A stretch of DNA of 37,572 nt from M55B112 sp040903745. Lineage in GTDB: Bacteria; Bacteroidota; Bacteroidia; Bacteroidales; GCA-2748055. Below the pieces are notes generated by a model. The model ran no database searches. It had not been told where the DNA came from and saw only the letters and a list, made by a program, of their open reading frames with translations. Below are positions 25,223 through 32,822 of this stretch, piece by piece (the stretch's first letter is position 1; each line of letters opens with the position of its first letter). The DNA is taken from NCBI GenBank assembly GCA_040903745.1, contig JBBDUV010000052.1, forward strand, positions 1 through 37,572, given 5' to 3'. Position numbers and translations under genes: made by a program.

Positions 25223-25684
25223 ATGAAGATTTGTATTGACTGCGACGACGCGGCTTTAAACCTGAAAAAGGTGTTGTTCGATCACCTGAAAAGCAAAGGA
25301 ATCGATATAACTGATTTAAACTATGCTGCTACGCATGAAAATGCCATGTACCCGGAAATAGGTTTCAATCTAGCGAAAGAGATACAGAACGGAAACTACG
25401 ATCGTGGAATCAGCATTTGCGGCACCGGACTGGGTATGGCCATGATTGCCAATAAGGTGGAGGGCGTTTTTGCCGGAACCTGCCATGATGTTTTTTCTGC
25501 TGAACGACTCAGAAAAAGCAACGATGCCCAAATTATTACCATGGGCGAGCGGGTAATCGGCCCCGAGCTCGCCAAAACGGTTATTGATGCCTGGCTTGAA
25601 TCTGAATTCCAGGGAGGCGGTTCTTCTCCCAAAGTTCGGCAAATGCGTGAATTGGAAAAAGAATCTTTTCATTCGAAGAAATAG
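25223..25684 (+). CDS. RpiB/LacA/LacB-family sugar-phosphate isomerase
   Basis: The 153-aa product has the family layout: N-terminal strand MKICIDCDDAALNLKK, in place of the typical IGSDHAG-like start, and the active-site block GISICGTGLGMAMIANK with catalytic-type Cys66. The block GERVIGPELAKTVIDAWL follows near residue 112. RpiB-type enzymes interconvert aldose and ketose phosphates; family members act on ribose, allose, galactose and tetrose phosphates. Since a DhaK/DhaL kinase pair follows directly (29-nt gap), a tetrulose-phosphate to erythrose-phosphate step is a plausible guess, by analogy with the D-erythrulose-4-phosphate isomerase of mycobacterial threitol/erythritol catabolism. Confidence 0.83.
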   Translation: MKICIDCDDAALNLKKVLFDHLKSKGIDITDLNYAATHENAMYPEIGFNLAKEIQNGNYDRGISICGTGLGMAMIANKVEGVFAGTCHDVFSAERLRKSNDAQIITMGERVIGPELAKTVIDAWLESEFQGGGSSPKVRQMRELEKESFHSKK

Positions 25685-25713
25685 AATTAATAATAACGGA
25701 TAAGTTAAACCCA

Positions 25714-26724
25714 ATGCAAAAATTTATAAACGACCCATCGAAAGTGGTGGATGAAATGCTGGAAGCATACGTAAAAGTGCATTCCGACCTGGTTAGCCCA
25801 ACCGAAAATGAACGGGTTATCAAATACATAAAAGCTCCAATACAGGGAAAAGTTGGAATCGTTACCGGCGGAGGTTCTGGCCACAAACCGGCATTTGTGG
25901 GTTATGTTGGCCGGAATCTGGTAGATGCCGTAGCTGTGGGAGAAATCTTTTCATCACCACCGGCTCAAATGTTTTACGATGCCATAAAAGCTGCCAATGG
26001 AGGTAAAGGCGTTGCGGTTTTATACGGAAACTATGCCGGCGACAACATGAACGTGTCCATGGCTATGGAAGAGGCCGAAGATGAAGGCATTCAGATTAAA
26101 AAGGTGGTTGCAAATGACGACGTACCTTCGGCTCCAAAAGGAGAGGAAACCAACCGGCGAGGCGTGGCGGGTGAAATACTGATGTGGAAAGTAGGAGGTG
26201 CAAAAGCTGCAATGGGCGCTTCACTTGACGACGTGATTGCGGTGGCCCAAAAAGCAATTGACAATACCCGGAGCATGGGAATTGGCCTTTCACCATGCAC
26301 CATCCCCGAAGTGGGTCATCCGAATTTCAGCATCGAAGAAGGAAAAATGGAAGTGGGAATCGGGCACCACGGCGAACCGGGAATTGAAATTACCGACCTT
26401 GAACCAGCGGCTAAAATTGCGCAACGCTGTTGTGATGCAATTTTACCCGATTTGCCCTTCAAAAACGGCGACGAAGTGGTCGTACTCATTTCAGGATTGG
26501 GTTCAACCCCGGTCATGGAACAATACATTGTATTTAACGATGTGGAAAAAATCCTTGTTGAAAAAGGAATTAAAATTTATTACTCCTACTTGGGAAATTA
26601 CTTTACATCGCTCGAAATGTCCGGCATTACGTGCACCCTGATGAAATTGGACGATGAGTTGAAGGAATGTATTGATTATGAGTGCGATTCGGTGGGATTA
26701 TGTCAGTTCCAAATCAAACGTTAA
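25714..26724 (+). CDS. DhaK-type ketose kinase subunit (substrate-binding)
   Basis: The 336-aa protein is a DhaK-domain protein, normally the subunit that holds dihydroxyacetone by a covalent bond to His. Blocks seen: VTGGGSGHKPAFVGYVG (His57; canonical DhaK has GHEPAH at this place), LYGNYAGDNMN (Asp110), VANDDVPSA, RRGVAGE, and GIGHHGEPGIEI with His219 matching the hemiaminal His. The E-to-K and H-to-F changes in the first loop imply a substrate different from dihydroxyacetone, such as a longer ketose. The stop is 7 nt before the DhaL start. There is no DhaM or PTS gene, so ATP rather than PEP is the likely phosphoryl donor. Confidence 0.88.
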   Translation: MQKFINDPSKVVDEMLEAYVKVHSDLVSPTENERVIKYIKAPIQGKVGIVTGGGSGHKPAFVGYVGRNLVDAVAVGEIFSSPPAQMFYDAIKAANGGKGVAVLYGNYAGDNMNVSMAMEEAEDEGIQIKKVVANDDVPSAPKGEETNRRGVAGEILMWKVGGAKAAMGASLDDVIAVAQKAIDNTRSMGIGLSPCTIPEVGHPNFSIEEGKMEVGIGHHGEPGIEITDLEPAAKIAQRCCDAILPDLPFKNGDEVVVLISGLGSTPVMEQYIVFNDVEKILVEKGIKIYYSYLGNYFTSLEMSGITCTLMKLDDELKECIDYECDSVGLCQFQIKR

Positions 26725-26731
26725 TTTTGAA

Positions 26732-27388
26732 ATGGAAAATAAAGAAAAAAATAGTTTTTTAAATATAGAAGGCACTGTAATCATGGAAAATCTGATTACG
26801 GCCATTCAGGAGAACAAACAATATTTAAGCGATATTGATGGATTGATTGGCGATGGCGACCACGGCATAAATATGAATAAGGGATTTCAAATGTGTAGCG
26901 TGGAACTGGAAAAAAACCCAGGCGATCTTGCATATTCTGCTAAAGTTTTATCAACAATACTGATGATGAAAATTGGCGGTTCCATGGGGCCGCTTTATGG
27001 CAAAATGTTTAAAGGGTTTGCCACCGAACTGGAAGATAAAAGCGAAATTGGAACAGAAGAATTTAAAAACGCATTAAATGCAATGCTCACTGCCGTTCAA
27101 TCCATTTCACCCGCCCGGCCAGGCGATAAAACTTTGATCGACACACTTCATCCGGCTGTAATGGCCTTTAAAAAGGCTGCTGACGAGGGTGAAGATTTTG
27201 AAATGACACTTGATATTATGAAATCGGCTGCAATCGAAGGACGAAATTCCACAAAAGACATGGTAGCCAAACTGGGCCGTGCCAGCCGGTTGGGCGAACG
27301 TTCGCGGGGTGTGATGGATGCCGGGGCAACTTCTTGTTGCCTTATTCTAGAATCCATGGCCGATTCAATTAAAAAGTTATTAAAGTAA
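26732..27388 (+). CDS. DhaL-type kinase subunit (nucleotide-binding)
   Basis: I start this 218-aa protein at ATG 26732 (MENKEKNSFLNIEGTVIMEN); a longer frame opens inside the DhaK gene but carries no conserved residues. DhaL signatures: DIDGLIGDGDHGINMNKGF, with the Asp triad that binds Mg-nucleotide, then IGGSMGPLYGKMF, the loop ARPGDKTLIDTLHPA, and GRASRLGERSRGVMDAGATS. It binds ADP/ATP and phosphorylates the ketose held in DhaK. In mycobacterial tetrulose kinases the two domains are fused in one chain; here they are separate as in E. coli DhaK/DhaL, but without DhaM. Confidence 0.88.
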   Translation: MENKEKNSFLNIEGTVIMENLITAIQENKQYLSDIDGLIGDGDHGINMNKGFQMCSVELEKNPGDLAYSAKVLSTILMMKIGGSMGPLYGKMFKGFATELEDKSEIGTEEFKNALNAMLTAVQSISPARPGDKTLIDTLHPAVMAFKKAADEGEDFEMTLDIMKSAAIEGRNSTKDMVAKLGRASRLGERSRGVMDAGATSCCLILESMADSIKKLLK

Positions 27389-27406
27389 TCATTAAAAAGA
27401 AGTAAC

Positions 27407-28375
27407 ATGTCTGAAATTAAACAAGGAGTAATTATCGGTTTTTTAGGAAAAACTCAAGATCGTTTTTCTGAATACCAAAAACCGGTTACCACAAAAGAGA
27501 AGCTGGAAGTAGTTTCAAAAATTGAAGGATTTACCGGGGTGGAGATGGTTTTTCCATATGAAAACGGTGAACCGGAAGAAACCAAATCATGGATGAATGA
27601 ATACGGTTTGGAATTTGCCGCCATCAATGTAAACATTAAAAAGGAAACTGAATGGGTTCCAGGAGCTTTGTCGAGGCCCGAAAAAGCTATTCGCGACAGG
27701 GCGGTTGCCATGATTAAAAAAGCCAAAGACTTTGCAAAAGCAGTTGGTGCGCCTCATGTTAACTGTTGTCCGTTAAGCGATGGATATGACGTTCTCTTCC
27801 AGATTAATTATAAAACTGCATGGAATTACATGGTGGAAACCATTGGTGAAGCTGCCGATTACCTACCTGAAATCCCATTGTTTATCGAACCAAAATATTC
27901 CGAAACAAGGGTTCACTGTCAGCTCGATACTACAGCAAAAGGTTTGCTGTTACTTAAAGATGTGAAATGTAAAAACACGGGTCTTACGCTTGACATGGGA
28001 CATTCACTGCAAAGCCAGGAGAATCTGGCACAGGCGCTATCCTTGATTTATGAAAGTGGATTCGATGCATACATTCACACCAACGACAATGACACCAAGG
28101 CCGATTGGGATTTGATTGGCGCAAGCCGCCACTTTCTGCATTATGTGGAATTAATGTATTGGGCACAGGAATATGATTACGACAAGTTTTTTACCACCGA
28201 TGCATCACCGCGTATTTTCGATGTTCTGGAATTTTTCAATCGCCATTCTGAAATTACTATCGGTGCTTATAATTTGGCCAAATCATTAAACCACAAAAAA
28301 ATAACTGAAATGATGCGCACCGAAGACTATAGCGGATTAATGAAGATGGTAAATAAAGAGATTTACAGAATTTGA
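27407..28375 (+). CDS. Xylose-isomerase-like TIM-barrel sugar isomerase
   Basis: The 322-aa protein is longer than the first TIM-barrel enzyme of the operon and belongs to a different branch. Blocks: GVIIGFLGKTQDRFSEYQKP at the N-terminus, GFTGVEMVFPYEN, PLFIEPKYSETRVHCQ (metal Glu, with a nearby Lys), GLTLDMGHSLQ (Asp, His), AYIHTNDNDT (His/Asp), TTDASPR, and a helical C-terminal tail of about 60 residues. It is the last gene of the operon, 18 nt after dhaL. An aldose/ketose isomerisation is expected; substrate unknown. A hairpin follows 53 nt after the stop. Confidence 0.82.
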   Translation: MSEIKQGVIIGFLGKTQDRFSEYQKPVTTKEKLEVVSKIEGFTGVEMVFPYENGEPEETKSWMNEYGLEFAAINVNIKKETEWVPGALSRPEKAIRDRAVAMIKKAKDFAKAVGAPHVNCCPLSDGYDVLFQINYKTAWNYMVETIGEAADYLPEIPLFIEPKYSETRVHCQLDTTAKGLLLLKDVKCKNTGLTLDMGHSLQSQENLAQALSLIYESGFDAYIHTNDNDTKADWDLIGASRHFLHYVELMYWAQEYDYDKFFTTDASPRIFDVLEFFNRHSEITIGAYNLAKSLNHKKITEMMRTEDYSGLMKMVNKEIYRI

Positions 28376-28428
28376 TATATTTAATTCCTTTGTTAGTAAG
28401 GTATTTATGTACACCATGCTGGGCTCCG

Positions 28429-28471
28429 ATGGAAACTCGTTCATATTGCCCGGGAATCCGGGAGTTTCCAT
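28429..28471 (+). terminator. Stem-loop downstream of the operon, likely terminator
   Basis: A 10-bp perfect inverted repeat (ATGGAAACTC at 28429-28438 with GAGTTTCCAT at 28462-28471) encloses an alternative inner stem (CCCGG 28449-28453 with CCGGG 28458-28462). It lies 53 nt beyond the last gene. The T-run after it is weak (TTTATAATG), so efficiency is uncertain. Confidence 0.45.
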
Positions 28472-28665
28472 TTATAATGCAAACCCAAATCTACTTTTAG
28501 GGAATGTGATGTGAGATTGTACCCCGATGGTAGACTAACCATCCAGCGGTTGGGAGAGGAAAAACTTAACCCCATTTGAACGGCTTTAGATCGGGTAGTG
28601 CTTTTCATTTAGCCTCTTACTCGAAAACCTTCTTCTACTTTAATTTGTTAAATCTGCTTCAGGAG
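28472..28665. other. Gene-free stretch between the sugar operon and the hemerythrin gene
   Basis: Together with the preceding hairpin this makes a gap of 337 bp (28376-28712). I see no coding frame with recognisable content, no RNA gene and no repeat here beyond the hairpin and a weak promoter. Confidence 0.4.
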
Positions 28666-28697
28666 TTGTGGCTGTTCCGGGAAAATCTTTATCATTG
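28666..28697 (+). promoter_or_regulatory. Weak promoter candidate for the hemerythrin unit
   Basis: TTG at 28666-28668, 21-nt spacer, TATCATTG at 28690-28697 (seven of eight TAnnTTTG positions when n is ignored). It ends 15 nt before the ATG at 28713. Confidence 0.3.
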
Positions 28698-28712
28698 TGT
28701 AAAAATCAGGGA

Positions 28713-29426
28713 ATGTATCAAACACGAAAAACCTATATAAAGCCCGACATGAAGATGGCGGAGCTGATCAATGAGAATTATTCACTCCTGCTTCTCCTGG
28801 AGCATTTTCAGATCGATTTTGCCGTGAGCGACAAGACCGTGGTGCAAATTTGTGAGGAATATTCAGTGGATTTACCGGTATTTATTATTATTAGTAATCT
28901 CTATAATGGATTCTATCCAAACCAGAAAGAGATCAGGGAAATCTCCAATATTGAAGAGATTATCAGGTTTCTTCAGAACAGCCACCACTATTATAAAAAT
29001 GACAAATACCCTGAAATAAAAAAGTATTTAAGGATTCTGCACGAGAGACACAATACCGATTCCATCCTGCTAATCGAAAGGTTTTTTAACAAGTACTTTG
29101 AGGAGGTGCTGGAGCATTTGGATTATGAGGAGGAAGTTGCATTTCCATATTTTAGCAAACTGCTGGGTAACGAATTCAACGGATCGCAGTCGGCATTTTC
29201 GGTGAATGAATACAGGGAACACCATACCGATATCGAAACCAAACTGACCGATCTCAAGAATTTGCTCTTGAGGCATATTGCAATAAAGGACGATCTGACG
29301 ATCAGGAGGAAATTCCTTTACAGCCTATTTGAACTGGAGAACGATCTAAAGATCCATTCGCTGGTTGAAGAATTGATCCTGCTTCCACTGGTCGAAAACA
29401 TCGAGAATGGCAAGCAACATGGATAG
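28713..29426 (+). CDS. RIC-like hemerythrin-domain protein
   Basis: I start at ATG 28713 (237 aa); a GTG at 28668 is also in frame but precedes the probable promoter. The N-terminal ~60 residues resemble the helical DUF542-type domain of ScdA/YtfE repair-of-iron-centre proteins, but the usual IDFCCGG is replaced by QIDFAVSD, so the two Cys are absent. Residues 85-230 form a four-helix-bundle with candidate di-iron ligands: His91/92, His110/113, His135 with Glu139-141 (EHLDYEEEVAFPYF), His170/171 (YREHHTDIE) and His215 with Glu219/220 (KIHSLVEELILLPLVE). The family releases iron or handles NO, O2 or peroxide stress. It overlaps the LuxR-type gene by 20 bp and is likely co-translated. Confidence 0.8.
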   Translation: MYQTRKTYIKPDMKMAELINENYSLLLLLEHFQIDFAVSDKTVVQICEEYSVDLPVFIIISNLYNGFYPNQKEIREISNIEEIIRFLQNSHHYYKNDKYPEIKKYLRILHERHNTDSILLIERFFNKYFEEVLEHLDYEEEVAFPYFSKLLGNEFNGSQSAFSVNEYREHHTDIETKLTDLKNLLLRHIAIKDDLTIRRKFLYSLFELENDLKIHSLVEELILLPLVENIENGKQHG

Positions 29427-30015
29427 GGTAAGAAAAAATATTGCTATGATCGAACCTTCAGATATTATTTATGAAGGGGTATCTACGTTGCTGATGAAAT
29501 CGGGGAATCATTATCATCTTTCGCGGCTCGATGATTTTAATGAGTTCTACAATGTTATCCAGAAGAGGGAGCTGCAGGTTGTGATCCTGAATCCGGTCTG
29601 CGTGATGAACAGGCTGACAGAGTTCACAAAGCTGAAGATCGGTCACCCGGAGATCACCTGGATCGGACTGATCTATTCATACTTTGATCAGGAATTGCTG
29701 AACAGGTTCAACGTTACCTTTTCGATCTCAGACTCTTTTGAATTATTGGAAAAGAAGATCAACAGACAGCTGGAGCACCCAAGCCAGAAAGAGGGTCGCC
29801 AGGAACAACTTTCCGAAAGGGAGCGGGATGTTCTGATCCACCTGGTAAAAGGGCTCTCCAACAAAGAGATAGCAGAAACGCTCAATATCAGCATCCACAC
29901 GGTCAACAGTCACCGCAGAAACATCATCGAAAAAACCGGCATCAAAAGCCTGTCGGGCCTGACCATCTACGCTATCTCCATGAATATCATTCCCCTCGAT
30001 ACCAGTTATATCTAG
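29407..30015 (+). CDS. LuxR-type regulator with degenerate receiver domain
   Basis: The 202-aa protein carries an N-terminal region of about 120 residues arranged like a response-regulator receiver (NIAMIEPSDIIYEGV, VVILNPVCVMN, ITWIGLIYSYFD), and a GerE-type HTH at about 134-196 (LSERERDVLIHLVKGLSNKE, ISIHTVNSHRRNIIEKTGI). In the receiver part the phospho-acceptor Asp position is Asn62 (ILNP), and the acidic pair near residue 16 is incomplete, so it is a pseudo-receiver not expected to be phosphorylated. It probably responds to the partner RIC protein or another signal. Translation starts at 29407 or 29419, 20 or 8 nt before the RIC stop. Confidence 0.85.
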   Translation: MASNMDRVRKNIAMIEPSDIIYEGVSTLLMKSGNHYHLSRLDDFNEFYNVIQKRELQVVILNPVCVMNRLTEFTKLKIGHPEITWIGLIYSYFDQELLNRFNVTFSISDSFELLEKKINRQLEHPSQKEGRQEQLSERERDVLIHLVKGLSNKEIAETLNISIHTVNSHRRNIIEKTGIKSLSGLTIYAISMNIIPLDTSYI

Positions 30016-30020
30016 TCCAT

Positions 30021-30185
30021 ATGTTAGCTGTTAAGAAATGTAATGGATGTGGGAAAAATTGCCAGAAGGTGGATACTGTGGATCAGGATAGGAAAGCCGA
30101 GATCTATCTCGGGAGCGATCTCGATTACTTAATAGCTGCCGCTAAAGAAGAAATTCCCTATTTTATTATTACCTTTACTTTGTAA
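30021..30185 (+). CDS. 54-aa Cys-motif (CxxCxxxC) protein
   Basis: This short frame starts ATG 30021, five bases after the LuxR gene stop, and ends TAA 30185. It begins MLAVKKCNGCGKNCQK: four residues form a CxxCxxxC pattern (Cys7, Cys10, Cys14), which in larger proteins helps to hold an iron-sulfur cluster. The rest is charged and helical with a hydrophobic end (AKEEIPYFIITFTL). There is no signal peptide. I do not recognise its function. Its position as third gene after RIC-like and LuxR-type genes suggests an Fe-S, electron-transfer or sensing partner of that unit. Confidence 0.65.
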   Translation: MLAVKKCNGCGKNCQKVDTVDQDRKAEIYLGSDLDYLIAAAKEEIPYFIITFTL

Positions 30186-30345
30186 ATGAAATAGTGTTTT
30201 TTGCAGATTGTTATTGAACTGATAATTAACATTTTAATCAAACTGTAATGGTTTCCCCCCTACCATATTTTAATATTTTTTTGCATTTATAGAATCTGCC
30301 AGGTTTTTATTATTTTGAATGCAATCACAATAATAGTGGGTATAT

Positions 30346-31644
30346 ATGAATGAAAAAGCTTTTATAGAACTTTGCCTTAATAAGATTGAGGAGCAGTTAG
30401 ACTGGAAGCCAAGTGAAGAATGGAAGGATTATGATTTCAAGTTTCTACAAAAAGAAATATATTCAAGCACAGGGGTGTCTATAAGCACTCATACCCTAAA
30501 ACGATTATTCGGCAAGATTAGTTATAGTTCAGAGTATGCTCCACAGCATGCGACAAAAGATGCGCTTGCTGTTTATATCGGGTTTACTTCGTGGGAGGAC
30601 TTCGTTAAACAATGCTCAAATGAGAACAATGAAAAAAGTTTAAAGAATATACACTCAGAGCCAAAAGCTCTTACTGAAAAGAAAACTCGTAGAAAAGGGA
30701 TTTATTTCACCTATATTATTTTAGTCCTGTTAGTTATTGCATCTGCAGTTACATTAATTAAATTCAGCTTCCAGAATAGTGCAGCTACATTTAATGTCAT
30801 AAATAGGGAAGGATACATACCGCATACAGTAACATTCGAATTGGATATATCCAGTGTCCGGTCCAAGCAGGTTTTTGTTGATTTTGATTTCATGCATCCC
30901 GTAGATGGTGAATATCTCCTAGTGGACCCAGAGCAAAAATTGATTAATCATACATACCAGGTCCCGAATATTTATTATCCAAAGCTTTTAGTTGAAAACA
31001 AAGTTGTTGCAACCGATATTGTAGTTGTTAAATCGAATGGTTGGGTAGTTTTTTATAATCCGCCGGGCGAGCCAGAATATTGGATGAATAATATGTTTCA
31101 GTATCCGGAATATGATGATTACATGACTTTCACAAGGCAGGATATTGGCAGGCATAAACTTGATACATTGGATACCTATTACACAGACCACAGGAATGTC
31201 AAAAATTTTGGACTATCCGGCGATAATTTCAAATTTGAAATGAAATTTAAAAATGGTTTGCAAAACGGAGGAATAAGTTGTTTTAACAGTAGACTTTCTA
31301 TAATCTGTGAACAGCAACAAATTTTAATAGCGATGGTAGAGCCGAATTGTTATCAGTACTGTGGATTGAAATACGGAGGAAATGATTATGAAGGCAGATA
31401 CAGCGATCTCTCTTTCCTGGCAAGGGACATGTCAGACTGGATTGTAATGAGGGTTGAAGTTGTGGATAAAAACTTTTCCATATATATGGAAAATGAAAAG
31501 ACTTATGAAGGGAGCTACAAACCTGCTGCCGGGGATATTAAAGGGTTGCAGATTCGATTTAAAGGATCGGGAATGGTGGACTATATGCTAATGACTTCTG
31601 TTGATAATGATACAGTCTATTATGACGATTTCATATATAATTAG
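30346..31644 (+). CDS. Single-pass membrane protein with cytoplasmic HTH-like and periplasmic jelly-roll-like parts
   Basis: The 432-aa protein has three parts. Residues 1-95 (DFKFLQKEIYSSTG, STHTLKRLFGKISY, TKDALAVYIGFTSWEDFVKQ) match a short domain seen at the N-terminus of Bacteroidota membrane-anchored proteins and likely to bind DNA. Residues 119-140 are a single transmembrane helix (YFTYIILVLLVIASAV). About 150-240 is a PKD-like beta domain (PHTVTFELDISS, GWVVFYNPPGEPEYW). From about 285 on there is a LamG/DUF1080-like sandwich (FKFEMKFKNGLQNGG, WIVMRVEVVDKNFSIYMEN, IKGLQIRFKGSGMVDYMLM). No kinase or sigma-binding motif is visible. It lies upstream of the DUF1080-sulfatase unit, so it may sense a glycan in the periplasm and control it. 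Confidence 0.65.
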   Translation: MNEKAFIELCLNKIEEQLDWKPSEEWKDYDFKFLQKEIYSSTGVSISTHTLKRLFGKISYSSEYAPQHATKDALAVYIGFTSWEDFVKQCSNENNEKSLKNIHSEPKALTEKKTRRKGIYFTYIILVLLVIASAVTLIKFSFQNSAATFNVINREGYIPHTVTFELDISSVRSKQVFVDFDFMHPVDGEYLLVDPEQKLINHTYQVPNIYYPKLLVENKVVATDIVVVKSNGWVVFYNPPGEPEYWMNNMFQYPEYDDYMTFTRQDIGRHKLDTLDTYYTDHRNVKNFGLSGDNFKFEMKFKNGLQNGGISCFNSRLSIICEQQQILIAMVEPNCYQYCGLKYGGNDYEGRYSDLSFLARDMSDWIVMRVEVVDKNFSIYMENEKTYEGSYKPAAGDIKGLQIRFKGSGMVDYMLMTSVDNDTVYYDDFIYN

Positions 31645-31991
31645 AAAGATTCAGGATACTTTCATTAAATAGTGTAGCGATCATCTTCGCAACTCAACAT
31701 AGCCCAAGTGGACGAAAATATTTCTATCAAAGATAGTCATAATCAGTGCCAATCCTGTTGCTGATTCGATTCATTTTATGGTAAAATATGAATACGACCA
31801 TTTAAACCTACGAAGGTTCTCATTAAACCGATTAAAATCAAAAATATGTAATCCATATACCTGTCCTGCACGAGCTCCGTAATCTAAGCTTAATTTGTAA
31901 ATATCAACTCCTATTCCCTCTCCCAGGCCTATTATAATCAAAAAAGTCAATATTTTTATTGGATTTTTAATGCGTCAAATCCGGGCAAACC
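31645..31991. other. AT-rich gene-free stretch before the palindromic site
   Basis: No convincing gene is seen. A minus-strand frame of 59 codons (31771-31950, no ATG, would start at TTG) reads a hydrophobic start followed by RAGQVYGLHIFDFNRF; it may be a gene remnant but has no Shine-Dalgarno signal. The 21-bp operator begins right after this stretch. Confidence 0.35.
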
Positions 31992-32043
31992 TAATGCAAA
32001 GTATTTGCATACATAAACAGCATGGTTACTTTTTATACATTTA
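31992..32043 (+). promoter_or_regulatory. Palindromic operator and -7 box upstream of the DUF1080-sulfatase unit
   Basis: The palindrome ATGCAAA-GTA-TTTGCAT spans 31994-32010, within a 21-bp sequence (31992-32012) present identically at 35744-35764. A TACATTTA -7-like box (TAnnTTTA) starts at 32036, 26 nt after the palindrome end. No TTTG -33 is visible, which suits an activator-dependent promoter. The first ATG is at 32102. Confidence 0.6.
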
Positions 32044-32101
32044 AGAATTGATGTAATGAATTAAAGCAATAAAACATTAAAATTTTAAAATTGTAGAAAT
32101 A

Positions 32102-32776
32102 ATGAAAATTATATATTATGTTTCTCTGGTTATACTCATTTTTATGATTTCCGGCTTTCAACTAACGAGTGCCAATTATGCCGATAATGAAAAAGCAAAA
32201 AATATCTTAGAGAATGGACTTTCGTATTTTAATGAGCCTCATGGCAGTTGGAATGTTAAAAACAAGCAACTGATTCTGGAAACAGAAAATCCTAAAAATA
32301 GGAGGACAAATATTTGGCTGAATGAAGACTATGATGATTTTTTGCTTGAACTGGAATTTAAATTGAATCCAGGAACGAACAGTGGCGTTTTTTTTCGGAC
32401 ATCTGATATTAACAATCCCGTCCAAACTGGCATCGAAGTACAAATTAAGGACGACTACGGAAGAGCTCCCATTGATAAACATTTTTGCGGAAGCATTTAT
32501 GACATTAGGGAAGTATCAAAAAATCGGGTAAAAAAACCAGGGAAATGGAATCAACTAAAAATTATTTGTGATGGCTCATTAGTCCAAGTCCACTTAAATA
32601 ATCGAAAGGTTATAGATATGGATCTGTCAGACTGGGAAGAGGCAGGGAAAAATCCGGATGGAACAAAGAATAAATTTAACACTGCTTATAAAGATTTGGC
32701 CAGAAAAGGAAAGATCGGATTTCAGGATCATGGCGGCATTGTCAGGTTCCGGAACTTAAAAATACAGAAGCTGTAA
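32102..32776 (+). CDS. DUF1080 (3-keto-disaccharide hydrolase-type) secreted protein
   Basis: The 224-aa protein has a hydrophobic signal peptide (about 1-25). The single jelly-roll domain shows WNVKNKQLILE, TNIWLNEDYDDFLLELEFKL, GTNSGVFFRTSD, a Q-containing GIEVQIKDDYGR, GSIYDIREVSKN, WNQLKIICDG, VIDMDL and a C-terminal strand GIVRFRNLKIQKL. DUF1080 proteins have been shown to hydrolyse 3-keto-glycosides made by Gfo/Idh/MocA or other glycoside oxidoreductases, so this enzyme, exported to the periplasm, would work with the oxidoreductase encoded two genes downstream. The sulfatase gene begins 46 nt after it. Confidence 0.88.
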   Translation: MKIIYYVSLVILIFMISGFQLTSANYADNEKAKNILENGLSYFNEPHGSWNVKNKQLILETENPKNRRTNIWLNEDYDDFLLELEFKLNPGTNSGVFFRTSDINNPVQTGIEVQIKDDYGRAPIDKHFCGSIYDIREVSKNRVKKPGKWNQLKIICDGSLVQVHLNNRKVIDMDLSDWEEAGKNPDGTKNKFNTAYKDLARKGKIGFQDHGGIVRFRNLKIQKL

Positions 32777-32822
32777 TAACAGCGAATGCAATTGTATTCA
32801 CTTTCAATAAAATACCGCGATA

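Noticed and set aside
31771..31950. 59-codon minus-strand frame
   Set aside because: No ATG, no ribosome binding site, and no recognised family; possible remnant only.
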